Shown one piece after another: positions 43,301 through 53,000 of a DNA stretch of 64,000 nucleotides. Source of the DNA: Dictyobacter aurantiacus (GTDB lineage: Bacteria > Chloroflexota > Ktedonobacteria > Ktedonobacterales > Ktedonobacteraceae); contig NZ_BIFQ01000002.1 of assembly GCF_003967515.1 (NCBI RefSeq), positions 1,674,001 through 1,738,000 on the forward strand. Direction: 5' to 3'. A program made the translations under genes and the position numbers. The notes beneath the pieces were generated by a model, which was given only the letters and a program-made list of their open reading frames with translations, did not search any database and was not told the origin of the DNA. The first letter of the stretch is position 1, and every line of letters begins with the position of its first letter.

Positions 43301-45673
43301 TTCCAGGTAGCGGCGAATGACCTCGCGCACCTTTTCTGACGCTTCCTGCGGATTCTCATTGGTTGTTTGATCAGTATCGTCGCGCAAGGGAACTTCCATC
43401 AAGCTATAGTCGTTGACGGTATCTGATAGGCCGAGGAGTCTGGGTTGCTCACCCTGGAAGCCCACGGTCACCTCTGGATAGTAAGGATGACTCATGTCGT
43501 TCTTGAGGTGGAAGAAGAAGAGCCGATCGTCACCAAACTCGACATCAGGAGTCTCGATGAGGTATTTGACAAAGTGGGCAATCTGGCGTGCCTTCACCGA
43601 GATTGAGAGCAAGCGCAGCGGATGCCAGGGGGTCACAATGGCGGCCGGTTTCCCTTCCTGAATGCGAACTGTGCCAATTTCTAACACGGGATGCCAGAGA
43701 TCGACACGGTTTTTATCTCCCGTGGCATGTTGCTGGAGCATCTGGAGTAGATGACAGTAGGCATCGGCCTGGTGGAGAATATCGTCACTGGCAATACCTT
43801 CCGCATCGGCGAAGCTCTGGATGGCTCTGGTATAACTAGCGGCGAATGTATTCCAGGCTTGTTTAAGTATTTCCTGCCCATCTGGTGGAAGGCGTCTATC
43901 TTTCTCTGCCTCCTGAAGTCTGGTCAGAAAGATTTTAGACGCATCCTGTGCCTTGGTTGAAGTGCTGACCAGCGAGCCTCTATCCTGGCTGAAGGCCGCC
44001 TCAAGGGTGCTAACATCACTTAAGGATACTTCCTGCAGATGTCCCTTTTTACTGACTGGTTCGCGATTGACCGATGTCAGTAGGAATGGTTTTCTGCTCA
44101 AGCGGTTCAGGTCATCATTGAGTTCCATCCCAATGGAGGTGGGATTGCACTTCCAGATTAGTTGGGTTGTTGCCACCTCTTGTTTGCCATGCAGGACATA
44201 GGTCAGGCTGACATGGAACTTGAGTTGTGTGGCATCGCGTGAGGCGGACGTATTCGGGGTAAACTTCTCGCCTTTGCTGTTGATCTTGCTTTTTTGATCC
44301 TCAATGAGCTGATCATATTCAAACAGCCAGAAGGTTTGCCACTCGATGAATGGACTGGTCAGCGTATCGAATCCACGGTAGCGAGTACAGAAATAGAGGC
44401 CAACATCCTGGTTGAGTGAATTGAGCCACTTACTTTTTCCCTTTTCATACTGGGTTTTCACTGTGAAGTACCGTTTTGCCTGGGCGCCGCCAGCCTGGGC
44501 GATCAATCGTTCGATGCAATCAAGCAAGCCAACGATAAAATCGGTACACTCAATCGGTTTCCCATAGACGAATTTATCCCATTTCGCTTTGAGCTGGCGT
44601 TTTTTATCCAGGGTCAGATGATGATGATCGTAGAACTCTCTATCCTCATCAATCGGCTCGCGAGTCTTCCGCTTCGAGAGGGTTTCCAGGTAATTCAGAT
44701 CTTCCGGCGTAAGCTCATCAGGATTTTCGTCTTCAAAGAACTCCCTGGTCTCGGTGGCGAGATCTAACTTCTTAACTTTGAGGCCGGTAAAGAGCCCACT
44801 GATGCCATCTTTCTCCCACTCGAATTGAGCAAGTTGAGCGCTCTCTTCGGTCCAGTCATCAGGTGCGCTGAGAAAACGCTGAATAACTGGATGAGCCTCT
44901 AATATGATCTCATCCTTCACATTGTTGAACTGTTTTAGGAGATCATCATCATCAATGCGTTGCTGATTGGGGAGATGCTTGCGCAGGAGCGTCGCTCGTT
45001 TGGAGATCGCTTCCTGATAGAGTTTTTGCCATTTGGTGACATTGGTGCGATTTTTTTCGGGGATGGCCTGGAAATATCCCGTATCCCTTGGAATTTCCAG
45101 GACGGGGAGGGCATAGCCAAGTGCATCAATGAGTGGAAGATGTTCTTCCTCGATGCAATTATGAACTTGAACTACATACTCAGCGAACATCTCCAGGGTA
45201 TACTCATTCGCTTGCTGCAAGCCGGTCAGAGCCTTTGCCCATTGCTTCTTCTGCTCATCTGTTAGTGGAAGCGTGCGACTGGCAATGGTAATCCAGGTAT
45301 TGATGTTGGACTTCAGCTCCTTCGCATTGAGAGAGGCAAGCTCATTTAAAGACTGTCCCTGATCATCATCATTATTTGCGAGGATGAGAATGGGTTTGTC
45401 GCAGGGAGCATTGCGCCAGTAGGTGGTACGCTCTTTGGTTAAGATTGACTCTGGTAACTGCTCGCCTTCAGAGAAGGCGCGTGGAATCTTGATCTCAACG
45501 ACGTGCTGTAGTATAGGATCGCTCAGGACCTGGCGACAAATTTCCGCTACCTGCGCGGGTGTAAGGCGGTCCAACAGGAATCGGGCAACGGTGGTGTCCT
45601 GCTCTTCACGTGTTCCCAATGATTGTTTGATGATATCAGCGGCTACCAGACCGATCAACTGATGTGTATTCAT
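40358..45673 (-). CDS. dptH: Phosphorothioation-dependent restriction protein H (DptH/SspH-like), FtsK/HerA-type ATPase
   Basis: The 1771-residue protein matches DptH in size, position and C-terminal motor. Residues about 1539-1771 form an FtsK/HerA-like ATPase with Walker A GTTGSGKS (about 1545-1552), YLIDPKKGVDY and Walker B LWLVHDEFAD, ending in a typical GKGHL and QVPF region. The long N-terminal part lacks domains I can name; a nuclease-like motif is not obvious. It starts directly after the G gene's stop. In known DndFGH and SspFGH systems this protein is part of the machine that damages DNA lacking the sulfur mark. Naming as DptH rests on motor, length and gene order. Confidence 0.8.
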   Translation of the reverse strand: MNTHQLIGLVAADIIKQSLGTREEQDTTVARFLLDRLTPAQVAEICRQVLSDPILQHVVEIKIPRAFSEGEQLPESILTKERTTYWRNAPCDKPILILANNDDDQGQSLNELASLNAKELKSNINTWITIASRTLPLTDEQKKQWAKALTGLQQANEYTLEMFAEYVVQVHNCIEEEHLPLIDALGYALPVLEIPRDTGYFQAIPEKNRTNVTKWQKLYQEAISKRATLLRKHLPNQQRIDDDDLLKQFNNVKDEIILEAHPVIQRFLSAPDDWTEESAQLAQFEWEKDGISGLFTGLKVKKLDLATETREFFEDENPDELTPEDLNYLETLSKRKTREPIDEDREFYDHHHLTLDKKRQLKAKWDKFVYGKPIECTDFIVGLLDCIERLIAQAGGAQAKRYFTVKTQYEKGKSKWLNSLNQDVGLYFCTRYRGFDTLTSPFIEWQTFWLFEYDQLIEDQKSKINSKGEKFTPNTSASRDATQLKFHVSLTYVLHGKQEVATTQLIWKCNPTSIGMELNDDLNRLSRKPFLLTSVNREPVSKKGHLQEVSLSDVSTLEAAFSQDRGSLVSTSTKAQDASKIFLTRLQEAEKDRRLPPDGQEILKQAWNTFAASYTRAIQSFADAEGIASDDILHQADAYCHLLQMLQQHATGDKNRVDLWHPVLEIGTVRIQEGKPAAIVTPWHPLRLLSISVKARQIAHFVKYLIETPDVEFGDDRLFFFHLKNDMSHPYYPEVTVGFQGEQPRLLGLSDTVNDYSLMEVPLRDDTDQTTNENPQEASEKVREVIRRYLELQPHKRSNMGIVLYNCDSKGLPMAVVDKLSSLYENKTANEVCCQIILRHQDTQKLSELYEKMINVVESDPDAFIASESENDFMSRLRIGIMATDAETNGNSQEKMTDIVFLQDVISRQAQIVWISVDGDSDVPQPLQHFPARWSRRHPTAYGDLRSIVYLVCPSQPAVGTAYLDAIHDVVEQQTEKGKHFIPSRQVSFQDNKTQHIFQEVHQLGEWVVNYDDLLERRLLQHQDVTVIKYQQNRAQDRNLIISSTSSFQLLQVLVKQRLEKLSLSSEIDIEALAKRCINEAKTLSGDIVLRAARRGANASELIGLVLSKSLIASELQSNEPVGWFFLDDYASWLGQDEQQIADIMALALCEYNGVPTLKIIISEAKYFEANVADARKTSQKQLKETVQRIQDALFQNPSRLDRDIWLARLSDLLIDGIQVNSLQAIDIQQWRDNLRKGKLQIEVKGYSHVFSPMPDVVLSDDPQVKLAGVDGCYQEVFGRKNIQDLLLALYRNRSSMPVRTSLGDDRPWDVHTPHYPAPDALWKAQPAATRVASSNGHAPTTPGVIGSNGSGEHIVTSNGNTVPNQTPVTTSGSVLTQIHNPLPGTSTQTSQVATKTDVIEKNEQWSQNIQQTLRSALIGYNLQAKILGSRLTPNALLIRLKGSDHLKVEDLEKKKSVLLTTHGLSLLNITAQPGEIIVSIARPQRETVSLLDVWKEREYFAAPGEMNLCFILGIKEMDGEILYLNVGKSNDKVQQHAPHTLIAGTTGSGKSVLMQNLLLDICQTNSSKLAHIYLIDPKKGVDYQQLLDLPHLREGIITEQGRAQEILASLVTQMDQRYDLLAKARVNNLVDYNKKVAPEERLPVLWLVHDEFADWMLVSEYKEAVSASVQRLGTKARAAGIHLIFAAQRPEANILPPQLRDNLGNRLILRVESQGTSEIALGEKGAEKLLGKGHLAAKLGGEITYAQVPFLSNDDQLQVVEAIRKYDNER

Positions 45674-47245
45674 TTATTGGCGCTCCTGGGCGAATGGGTT
45701 TTCAACGTAAGCACATGCATCTGAGAGCCGTTTCAGCAGGCCGAGACTCGCTAGACGATCTTCCAGTCTCTTAGCATTCATCGTAAAGTCATCTTGTTCA
45801 GCTTTTTTTGCATCGAAGTACTGTAGCGCCTGCTTAGGGCCAATAATAAAGCCATATTTCTCATAGAGCTGATGCAGGAACTCTTGAAATTCCATGCGAC
45901 CCGAAACGGTACATAAGACAAGCGTTTTGATCAGTATGTCCTTTGGCGTGTAGCGGATGTAGCGACTGCTACGCCTGGAAGAGAGGCCGATCGCGCTGCC
46001 CCAAACACTATGGACTTTCTCAAGGTGTTTCTGATGCCGGCTGAAGACGCGCGCTTTAAATTCTCGAATAGCCTTTTCCGCGTCCTGATTAGCATCAATT
46101 TTGTCCGCATCTTTTAGGGCAAAGTCATCTCGGAAAAGATCGCGCAAGGTTGCAATATCATTATTCGCGATCGCCTCTTGCCAGTCAGCAGCCGCGATTT
46201 TTTGATCGATGTATGCTTCAAGGGCCTGTTGCGTCAGGCGGTTATTTTCCTGATAGGAGGCGGTGGCCAGCTGATGGACGCTGTTTTTTTCAGGACTGAT
46301 GATCTCCAGCACAAAGGTAACGCGGTCCGCGCGCTGGATGGTTTCACTGGCGCGCTCTAGAATATAGAGGATCATGTGCAGACCCATAATTGTTACGATG
46401 TGTGGAAGGGCATCATATCCAGGCATTGAGCAGCGGAAGATATTGAGCCAATCATCGGCGAGATTTTGGTATCTTTGGCGTGTGCCGCCGGGGAGATAGG
46501 CTCCTTCCCTGGGCTTGCTTGGGTTGGGCTCTTTAGATTCATCGGGCTGGAGCGCTCGCACGATTTTATCCCATTTATTGGGTGTGAAGAGCAACTTTTC
46601 AAACTCAGGCACTAACTCCGATGCCCGATTGCTACGGCAGAGCATCAGATAGAGAATTTCGCCGGTACGGGCAAAGAACCGTCTATCGTTGGTTACCGAT
46701 CCTCTGGTAGAAACGGCGACATCTTCATAGAAGCAAGAAGGTCCGTAGGGGAAGACAAATTTTGAGCTCCAGCGCTTGTTGCTATCGCCCTCGATGGCTG
46801 TTCCACGGAGAAAATCGATCACCTTCACAAAATCAGTAAATTTCTCGAAGCGCTGCTGCAAGTAGTGAAAGTCAGGCTGCTCGCTTAGGCCAGCTCCGCT
46901 CTCTTTCATATAGTTTAACCAACGCTGCCAGCGCCCCTCCTCGTTGGTCGTTTCCTTCACAACAGCGACCAGGCGAGGATTGTTAAAGAGGATGTTGCGT
47001 AAGTAGAGCCGGTACTGTGGAAGATAGCTCAGGGTATTGGGTTTGGCCTCGACGAATGCTTGCTGATTTGGATCTTGATGAATAGAGTAGAGAACTCCCA
47101 AAAATTCAAGAAAGCAGAGCCAGGGTGTTTGCTCATTGTAGATACGGTGGCCCCAGATCTCTTCGTCCACCAGCATATCAACTTCAATACTTTTATTGAT
47201 AGAAGTATCTGGTGTGTTGTTGGAAGTATTTGGTGATGTAATCAT
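45674..47245 (-). CDS. dptG: Phosphorothioation-dependent restriction protein G (DptG/SspG-like)
   Basis: The 523-residue product is charged and mostly helical, with no Walker motif or membrane segment. I identify it mainly by context: it starts with an ATGA overlap on the F gene (47242-49077) and ends at the base before the H gene, exactly the F-G-H order of phosphorothioation restriction modules, and its size fits DptG. Segments such as YLMLCRSNRASELVPEFEKL and YLPGGTRQRYQNLADDWLNI are conserved-looking but not diagnostic to me. G is thought to act together with H in DNA damage. Confidence 0.7.
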   Translation of the reverse strand: MITSPNTSNNTPDTSINKSIEVDMLVDEEIWGHRIYNEQTPWLCFLEFLGVLYSIHQDPNQQAFVEAKPNTLSYLPQYRLYLRNILFNNPRLVAVVKETTNEEGRWQRWLNYMKESGAGLSEQPDFHYLQQRFEKFTDFVKVIDFLRGTAIEGDSNKRWSSKFVFPYGPSCFYEDVAVSTRGSVTNDRRFFARTGEILYLMLCRSNRASELVPEFEKLLFTPNKWDKIVRALQPDESKEPNPSKPREGAYLPGGTRQRYQNLADDWLNIFRCSMPGYDALPHIVTIMGLHMILYILERASETIQRADRVTFVLEIISPEKNSVHQLATASYQENNRLTQQALEAYIDQKIAAADWQEAIANNDIATLRDLFRDDFALKDADKIDANQDAEKAIREFKARVFSRHQKHLEKVHSVWGSAIGLSSRRSSRYIRYTPKDILIKTLVLCTVSGRMEFQEFLHQLYEKYGFIIGPKQALQYFDAKKAEQDDFTMNAKRLEDRLASLGLLKRLSDACAYVENPFAQERQ

Positions 47246-49077
47246 GAAAATTGGACCTCCAGCGAGCTCTCTTTGATATCCCCTTCATTGTCAAGATAGA
47301 TCATGTTCAATGTTAACTCAGCATCCGGATCGTCATCATATAACCTGCGACGGTAATCGAGCTGACGCAACAGATTGGTTTTGAACGATAGGATGTCTTC
47401 GTAGCACTCACGCGAGAAACTGCTCGGGAGGGCACCCTCAGCAACGCGACACAGAAATTCAAAGCGTGTTAGTTGAAGGCGTAGCGGTACCTGGAGGCCA
47501 TCCTCTTTCCCAAGCGAAACAGTCAGGAGAGGTCGCTCATTATGATCAAGTTCAAGGTTGACATAGACACCGGCTTTTTTGGAGACGGATACATAGTCTT
47601 CTAAGACATGGCAGACGCGTGCCTGGGAATGGCTGCCTGAAGTGGCCAGGATTAAATGTTCCGCCTCATGGGCGAGGAGCCCGGTGAAGATGCGGTTCAG
47701 GCCCTGAACCAGGCGTGCGAGCGATTGTTTCGAGGTGATCTTGCCACTCTGACGCAGTTTCTCAATGATATCAAGGTACTCGCCAGCATATTGGAATACA
47801 GTCAGGCTCCACAGTTTGGTCGCTGCCGCCGCTTCTGGCGGGAGTGTGAAGAATAGGCGTTGACGTTGCGCACGCAACATCGACAGAAACTTTTCTCCAT
47901 TGTCAGCTGTAGTGCCTTCGAGATAGGCGTTTTGTTGGCTCTGGAATGAATGATCGGCCCCATAGTAGGTGTCGGAAAGCACAAAGCGCTGATAGTTCTC
48001 TTTCTGCGAGGGATCATCCTGTCCAAAGATCAGCATGCTATCGACGCTACTATTAGTCTCGTTGCCAATGCCGAAGCGATTGAGCGCCACAAAGACTTCA
48101 GTGGACTGGCGGCGGCGCTTTCCGAGGTTTTCACCAAAGATATTGCGGTACAGACTCGCCTGGGCTGTATCCCCGTTATCAATCACCTGTACAACATCTT
48201 TACAGGTCATGAGATGGTCCTTGGTATTGGGATGACCGAGGATCATATTGGAGACCAGCAGGAGCAGTTGTCTGACTGGAATGTGGACGTTGTTGAGTTC
48301 ACATAACTCAAGTAGCTGCAGGATGCGCTCACGCGTTGTGGGATCGTTCTGTAGTCGCTCTTTATTCTCCCAGATCGGGCACTGTTGGGTAGAGGCGGTC
48401 GCCTGCCGGAAAGGGCACTGATCGCATGTCTGCCAGCCTTCATGATTGAGCACCGCATCAAGTATACGAGGAAAGACGCGGCGAATGGGGAGGCGGCTCA
48501 GATTGTAGAGCCGGAGCGCGAAGTCTGGATTATCCCTCTGCTCATTGACCAGCAGATTTTCAATAGCTTGACGTACTTTGACAATTTGTGGCGTCGCAGT
48601 GACATCACGCCACTTTTCCATTAATTGCCCATCATTGGCAGCGATGAGATAGACATATTCAGTATTCTGGCGATCGATGGATGCCGCGATCTGGGGCAAT
48701 TCCGTCTGTGCCTCTTCGGCAGAGAACTCGCTCAGGTCTTTAATTACAATCAATGTACGACCAGAAGGAAGGCGCAAGGTGCGGATCTTGCTCTTCTGCG
48801 TCCAAGCAGCTTCTGTGCCATTAAGGGCCGTCCAGATTTGACGGCAATAGTAGGTTTTGCCATCGCCAGCGGTACCAGTGAGAATGACCGAGACAGGTGT
48901 ATTGGATTGAAAATTGTCGATGAGAACATCTAAATATTCCGCAGTAAACGAGACGGGGTGCATCTTTTTGCTGCGAGCTGCTTTTTGAATAAACTCGTCA
49001 TACATATTGTCATTGGTTGGTACGGGGCCATATTGACGGAGAAAGCGTATCCATGCAGAGTCATGAAAAGCCATCAT
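47242..49077 (-). CDS. dptF: Phosphorothioation-dependent restriction protein F (DptF/SspF-like) ATPase
   Basis: The 611-residue protein has a P-loop at residues 68-75 (GTAGDGKT), a Walker B-like IVIKDLSEF, and a Cys cluster (Cys218, Cys221, Cys233) that could bind zinc. This P-loop variant, with GDGKT, is the one I associate with DptF. The start is ATG 49077 or the next codon, after a GAGGAAT site on this strand. It opens the F-G-H block. A 121-base gap with a hairpin (49140-49168) separates it from the sspD gene, the only sizeable gap among these seven genes, so the block may be regulated separately from the modification genes. Confidence 0.8.
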   Translation of the reverse strand: MMAFHDSAWIRFLRQYGPVPTNDNMYDEFIQKAARSKKMHPVSFTAEYLDVLIDNFQSNTPVSVILTGTAGDGKTYYCRQIWTALNGTEAAWTQKSKIRTLRLPSGRTLIVIKDLSEFSAEEAQTELPQIAASIDRQNTEYVYLIAANDGQLMEKWRDVTATPQIVKVRQAIENLLVNEQRDNPDFALRLYNLSRLPIRRVFPRILDAVLNHEGWQTCDQCPFRQATASTQQCPIWENKERLQNDPTTRERILQLLELCELNNVHIPVRQLLLLVSNMILGHPNTKDHLMTCKDVVQVIDNGDTAQASLYRNIFGENLGKRRRQSTEVFVALNRFGIGNETNSSVDSMLIFGQDDPSQKENYQRFVLSDTYYGADHSFQSQQNAYLEGTTADNGEKFLSMLRAQRQRLFFTLPPEAAAATKLWSLTVFQYAGEYLDIIEKLRQSGKITSKQSLARLVQGLNRIFTGLLAHEAEHLILATSGSHSQARVCHVLEDYVSVSKKAGVYVNLELDHNERPLLTVSLGKEDGLQVPLRLQLTRFEFLCRVAEGALPSSFSRECYEDILSFKTNLLRQLDYRRRLYDDDPDAELTLNMIYLDNEGDIKESSLEVQFS

Positions 49078-49139
49078 ATTCCTCGTCTTCTTATGTATTT
49101 AAGCGAATAGAAATACAAATATACACACAACATAAGTAT

Positions 49140-49168
49140 GGATGTAAAACGTTTACCATTTTACATCC
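49140..49168 (-). terminator. Hairpin between the modification and restriction genes
   Basis: A 10-bp perfect stem (GGATGTAAAA and complement) with a 9-base loop in the only large gap of the operon. It could reduce read-through from sspD into dptF or act as an operator. AATTCAAT repeats lie just upstream on the minus strand (49169-49190). Confidence 0.55.
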
Positions 49169-49198
49169 AATTCAATACAATTCAATGAATAAGAGTTT

Positions 49199-49999
49199 TT
49201 AGAGATGGCAGGTCAGGCAGGGAAGGCTGTCGTCCTCGTCATCAAGCACGTCTGAGAGCGCCTGCGCCAGGTTCTTATTGGGTTTCAGAAGTTGCTTGCG
49301 AGCCAGTGTCTTCTCGTGGTCAGCCAGAATGCGGTCCTTTCGTGCCAGCAACTCGGTCAGCGTCTCGCCCTGCACCCAGGTGAAGCTACGGCCATCACTA
49401 TGCTCTTCTTCATATTTCACGGCCTCCGCGAAGAGATCTGGGTGTTCTTCAGCGAGCATGACCCATTCATATTTTCTCTGATAGAAGCAGAAAAAGCAGC
49501 CCGAACGTGAACGCCACTTATAATAGTTAGGGAGCCCAATACCACTCTCTTCAAGTAGACGTACAATGTCGGCATGCACCAAACCAGCCTCTTTAAATGG
49601 ATAGATTGGTTTAATATTCGGTTTGGTAGAAATATAGCCATCGCGTTTCTCATCGGCACGAATACCGACGTAGCTCACGGCATCATCCTCGCCAATAAAT
49701 TGTTCCAGAGGAATAATTTTGAGCTGTTTCGTACACCAGCGCATTTTCGGTGATGGCAGGAAGCCACCATAGACGTCGAGCCAATGGTCGAAGCCGCGTT
49801 CCGCGCTGAGATAGGTGATTTTAATGCCAAGGCGAGCCTTAATGCGATCAAGGTATTCATAGGTCTCTGGGAGCTCTTTATGCGTATCGCAGAAAAAATA
49901 TTCCATTTGCGGAACTTTTTTGTGCATGAGGATTGCTAGTGCTGTACTATCCTTCCCTCCTGAGAGGCCAAGAATATGTCGAACTTCTTTTGTCCCCAT
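49199..49999 (-). CDS. sspD: PAPS-reductase-family sulfur transferase (SspD/BrxP-like)
   Basis: The 266-residue protein is an ATP-pyrophosphatase-type enzyme. The PP-loop is SGGKDST (13-19), followed by FFCDTHKELPETYEYLD, Cys89 in RWCTKQLKI, and a Cys168-x-x-Cys171 pair in SGCFFCFYQRK. It ends in CLTCHL. Such proteins activate DNA by adenylation and insert sulfur into the backbone. It is about half the length of DndC and fits SspD (or BrxP of type 4 BREX) better. The ATG at 49999 lies 3 bases after the sspC stop, after GGAAAGGAAG. Confidence 0.85.
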   Translation of the reverse strand: MGTKEVRHILGLSGGKDSTALAILMHKKVPQMEYFFCDTHKELPETYEYLDRIKARLGIKITYLSAERGFDHWLDVYGGFLPSPKMRWCTKQLKIIPLEQFIGEDDAVSYVGIRADEKRDGYISTKPNIKPIYPFKEAGLVHADIVRLLEESGIGLPNYYKWRSRSGCFFCFYQRKYEWVMLAEEHPDLFAEAVKYEEEHSDGRSFTWVQGETLTELLARKDRILADHEKTLARKQLLKPNKNLAQALSDVLDDEDDSLPCLTCHL

Positions 50000-50002
50000 G
50001 AG

Positions 50003-53000
50003 TTAGGCTTCCTTTCCCGTTTGAGGCGCACGGTGAGAACTGTGCTGTTGTGTGGTAGGTTGATAAATGCGCTCAACGAGTGCGGCAACAAGTTCTTGCT
50101 GCAACTGCTCATTGTCTTGAATAAAGTCTGTATGCAAAATGCTTTCAACAAGCTTTTCAATTTGTGCTTGATGCTCATGATTGAGCCAGACGATATGGTT
50201 GCTCTCATAGCCGTCAGGTTGAGTCACGGTAATGCGCCGAGCCTCAAAGCCAGCCGGTTGCTGATAGACTTCTTTTTTGATGGCTTCTAGGTGGATAAAA
50301 CGACGAGCCAGGTCGCTTAAACGAACTTCAAAGCGTGTTACATCATCATCGGTCCATGACGCCACTGGTTTATCCGCGACAACCATAAGGAGTGCTTCTA
50401 ACCAGTCTCGTTCGTCAGCCGCATCATTGATGGCTGCAAAGAGGAAGCTGCGCATCTGCCGCTCAATGCAATTATCTTTTAGGTATTGAGCGCGCACACG
50501 AAGGTCTTCCCTGATTTTTGAAATATCGCTGTGAACGGTAAAAGTATTGTAAAGCAAATATTTGCATTTTTCAAGTAAGCGATCGTATGCGAGCTGCAAC
50601 TCTTGCAAAGAACGGATGAGTATTTCTTTCAGCTGCTGAGCCTGGGTATCATCATGAGCTTCTTGCGCGCTAATCGGCACTAAGCCGCACGCTTGAGGCA
50701 GCGTGGTAAAGAGCAGTTCATCGGGTTCACGGGCGTCACGGATGGCATCACGGATAGCCATGGCTTCTGGACTGAGCTGCTTGGTTTTCACGGTATAAGC
50801 AGGCAGGCTATTGCCGAAATGAATCAGTGGTTTGACGATACTCAGTACGGTATTATTGCGCGTAGCTGATACTGTCGACGAAGACTGTGGGCGGCGCAAG
50901 AGCAGGGCCAGTTCTTTGAAGACTTGCGTGCGTAGACCGGCGATCTCGAAATGCTTGACCGCGAAACGGCCCGGTTGTTTTACCAGCAACTCAAAATGCT
51001 CGGCGCCCAGCAATGGAATGAAGGTACCATCTTGATAGACACTGACATCATCTTTATGATAAAGCAGCACCGCGGCAAGCAAGAGCGGAATGGCCCCCTT
51101 TTTCATTCCATAAGGAGGAGCTTCTAGCATGGCATAGAGCTGATCGAGAGTTTCTGGCTTCGTACGTGCATCCAAACAAAACTGCTCAATAGCCTTCCAT
51201 ACTCCCAGAATAGTTGGTTCTTTGGGCTCCGCAAAGCTCCACTGACCATCGCTATAACGATGGATGCCGGAATGATTCAGCAAGGACAGATAGATACTGG
51301 TTTCGGGTCCATTGCCTTCCAATCCTAGACGCTCAAGATGGGCGTTGCGCAACATCGCTTCGAGCAGTTCGCGCCGCGCTTTGGCTCCCTGGGATGTAAT
51401 TTCGCGGCGATTGATCAACTCATTCCAGAGTACAGGCGTTTTTGGATAGACCTGGTCACAAAGATTCGAGAGATGTTGCTGAAAGTCTTTAAGCGTACGC
51501 AGGTGTAGCAGGTCCCCATTCGATAAGCATGGGACCTCTTCTTTACCTGAAAGGAATGATTGTTCCAGCAAGTCGATGAGCAGCCGGCGTGTTTGTGTCA
51601 ATCGCTGGCGAACTTCACGACGAGCCACTCCATCACTTTGCAACTGCGGAGATGTAGCATCAATGGTGACTAACGCTGCCACCTCCCGGCTGACAGAGGC
51701 GAGCTTCTCAATATTTTTGCCAGCCAGCAATACAAACGGCTTGCCATTAGTAGTTGACGGTGGGCATTGGGTGGGAAGCTGCTCGCCAAGCCAATAGGCG
51801 ATGACGCCATCACTATCGGGACTGGTTGGCTTGATCTGAGCGAGCTCGTTATAATCGCTGATGTAGCGACGCTCGAAATAGCGCAATGTACCGGTGGTAT
51901 AGCTGTGGCGTTGGGCAATGATGGGTGATAACGGGTAGGCCTGGGTTAATAGGCTGGCCAGCGATGCCTGCTCCTTTTCGACCGCTGCGGCAGTGGCCTG
52001 CTCGATATCAAAATCTGACCCTTCCCAGATACGCAACTCATCGAGCTGCTTGCGGTGCGTCACCAGACCACGCTGAACAAGCATCTCAATTGCTTGCGTC
52101 CAGCGCTGCGCTTCCTGGAGATCGTTGGGGTCTTCCGATAATGCCAATAGAACAAGCTGCGGCGTCGCGCGCAGCGTCCCAACGGTATCCACTAGATTGA
52201 GAATACCAATCGTTTTTAGCGCCTGGACCAGGTCGGACTCTAAATGCTGGGCATCTGAAATGCGACCCTGGATTTCCACCCAACGTTGAGTTGAAGCTTT
52301 GGCTGAATGTGAGACGCTGGCAGCTTCCATAAAGTAGTCATAGATGCGATGGAGCTTTAAGGTTGTCGGCCGCTCCCCTTGCAAGGGCGTTGTCTGTAGG
52401 AATGATGTGAAGGAATAGGGCTCCTGACTAGTCAAGAATGTAAAGAGCGAACGATCATTCTGAGCGTAGCGACTACAGAGAATTGGCAACGTCAACGCGG
52501 CCAAAGGATGCAGTGGATAGATACTGCTGAATTCTTCAATGGTCAGGCGTTCCTGATGGATATCATGCGAATGGAGGGTCTTCTGCCAGCTGGTCGCCCA
52601 GCTATCAAGAAACGGCAAGAGATCAGTGTCATGTGCATGGTCAATGGCCTGGCTAAGCAGATGCAACATATGATCATTGGTGGCGGTGAAGGGAATATCT
52701 TCAAACCGACCTTGGATCTTGCTCCACTCATTGCGCTGCGTTTTGGTGAGGTTTTGCGCATACTCCGCGAAGGATTGATGAAGGAGTCCCAGCACAGCGA
52801 TTTTGGGTGCATGCTCAGTGGCTGGTAGCTCGGCTAGTTGCTGCAGCAGATAGAGATCATCGCTCTCTTGATGCCAGGCCGCGTATTCTAATCCCTTCCC
52901 TAGCTCGTCAATGATGAGGAGAATTCCCCTCTGTGTTTCTTTCGCCGCCTGTTGGATACATTGAATGATTTCCTGATTAGAAACTTTCTGATCTTCTTCC

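Noticed and set aside
49199..49999. Calling the PAPS-reductase-type gene DndC
   Set aside because: It is 266 residues, about half of DndC, and its neighbours (DUF4007 protein, large ATPase) are those of SspD or BrxP, with no DndD or DndE present.
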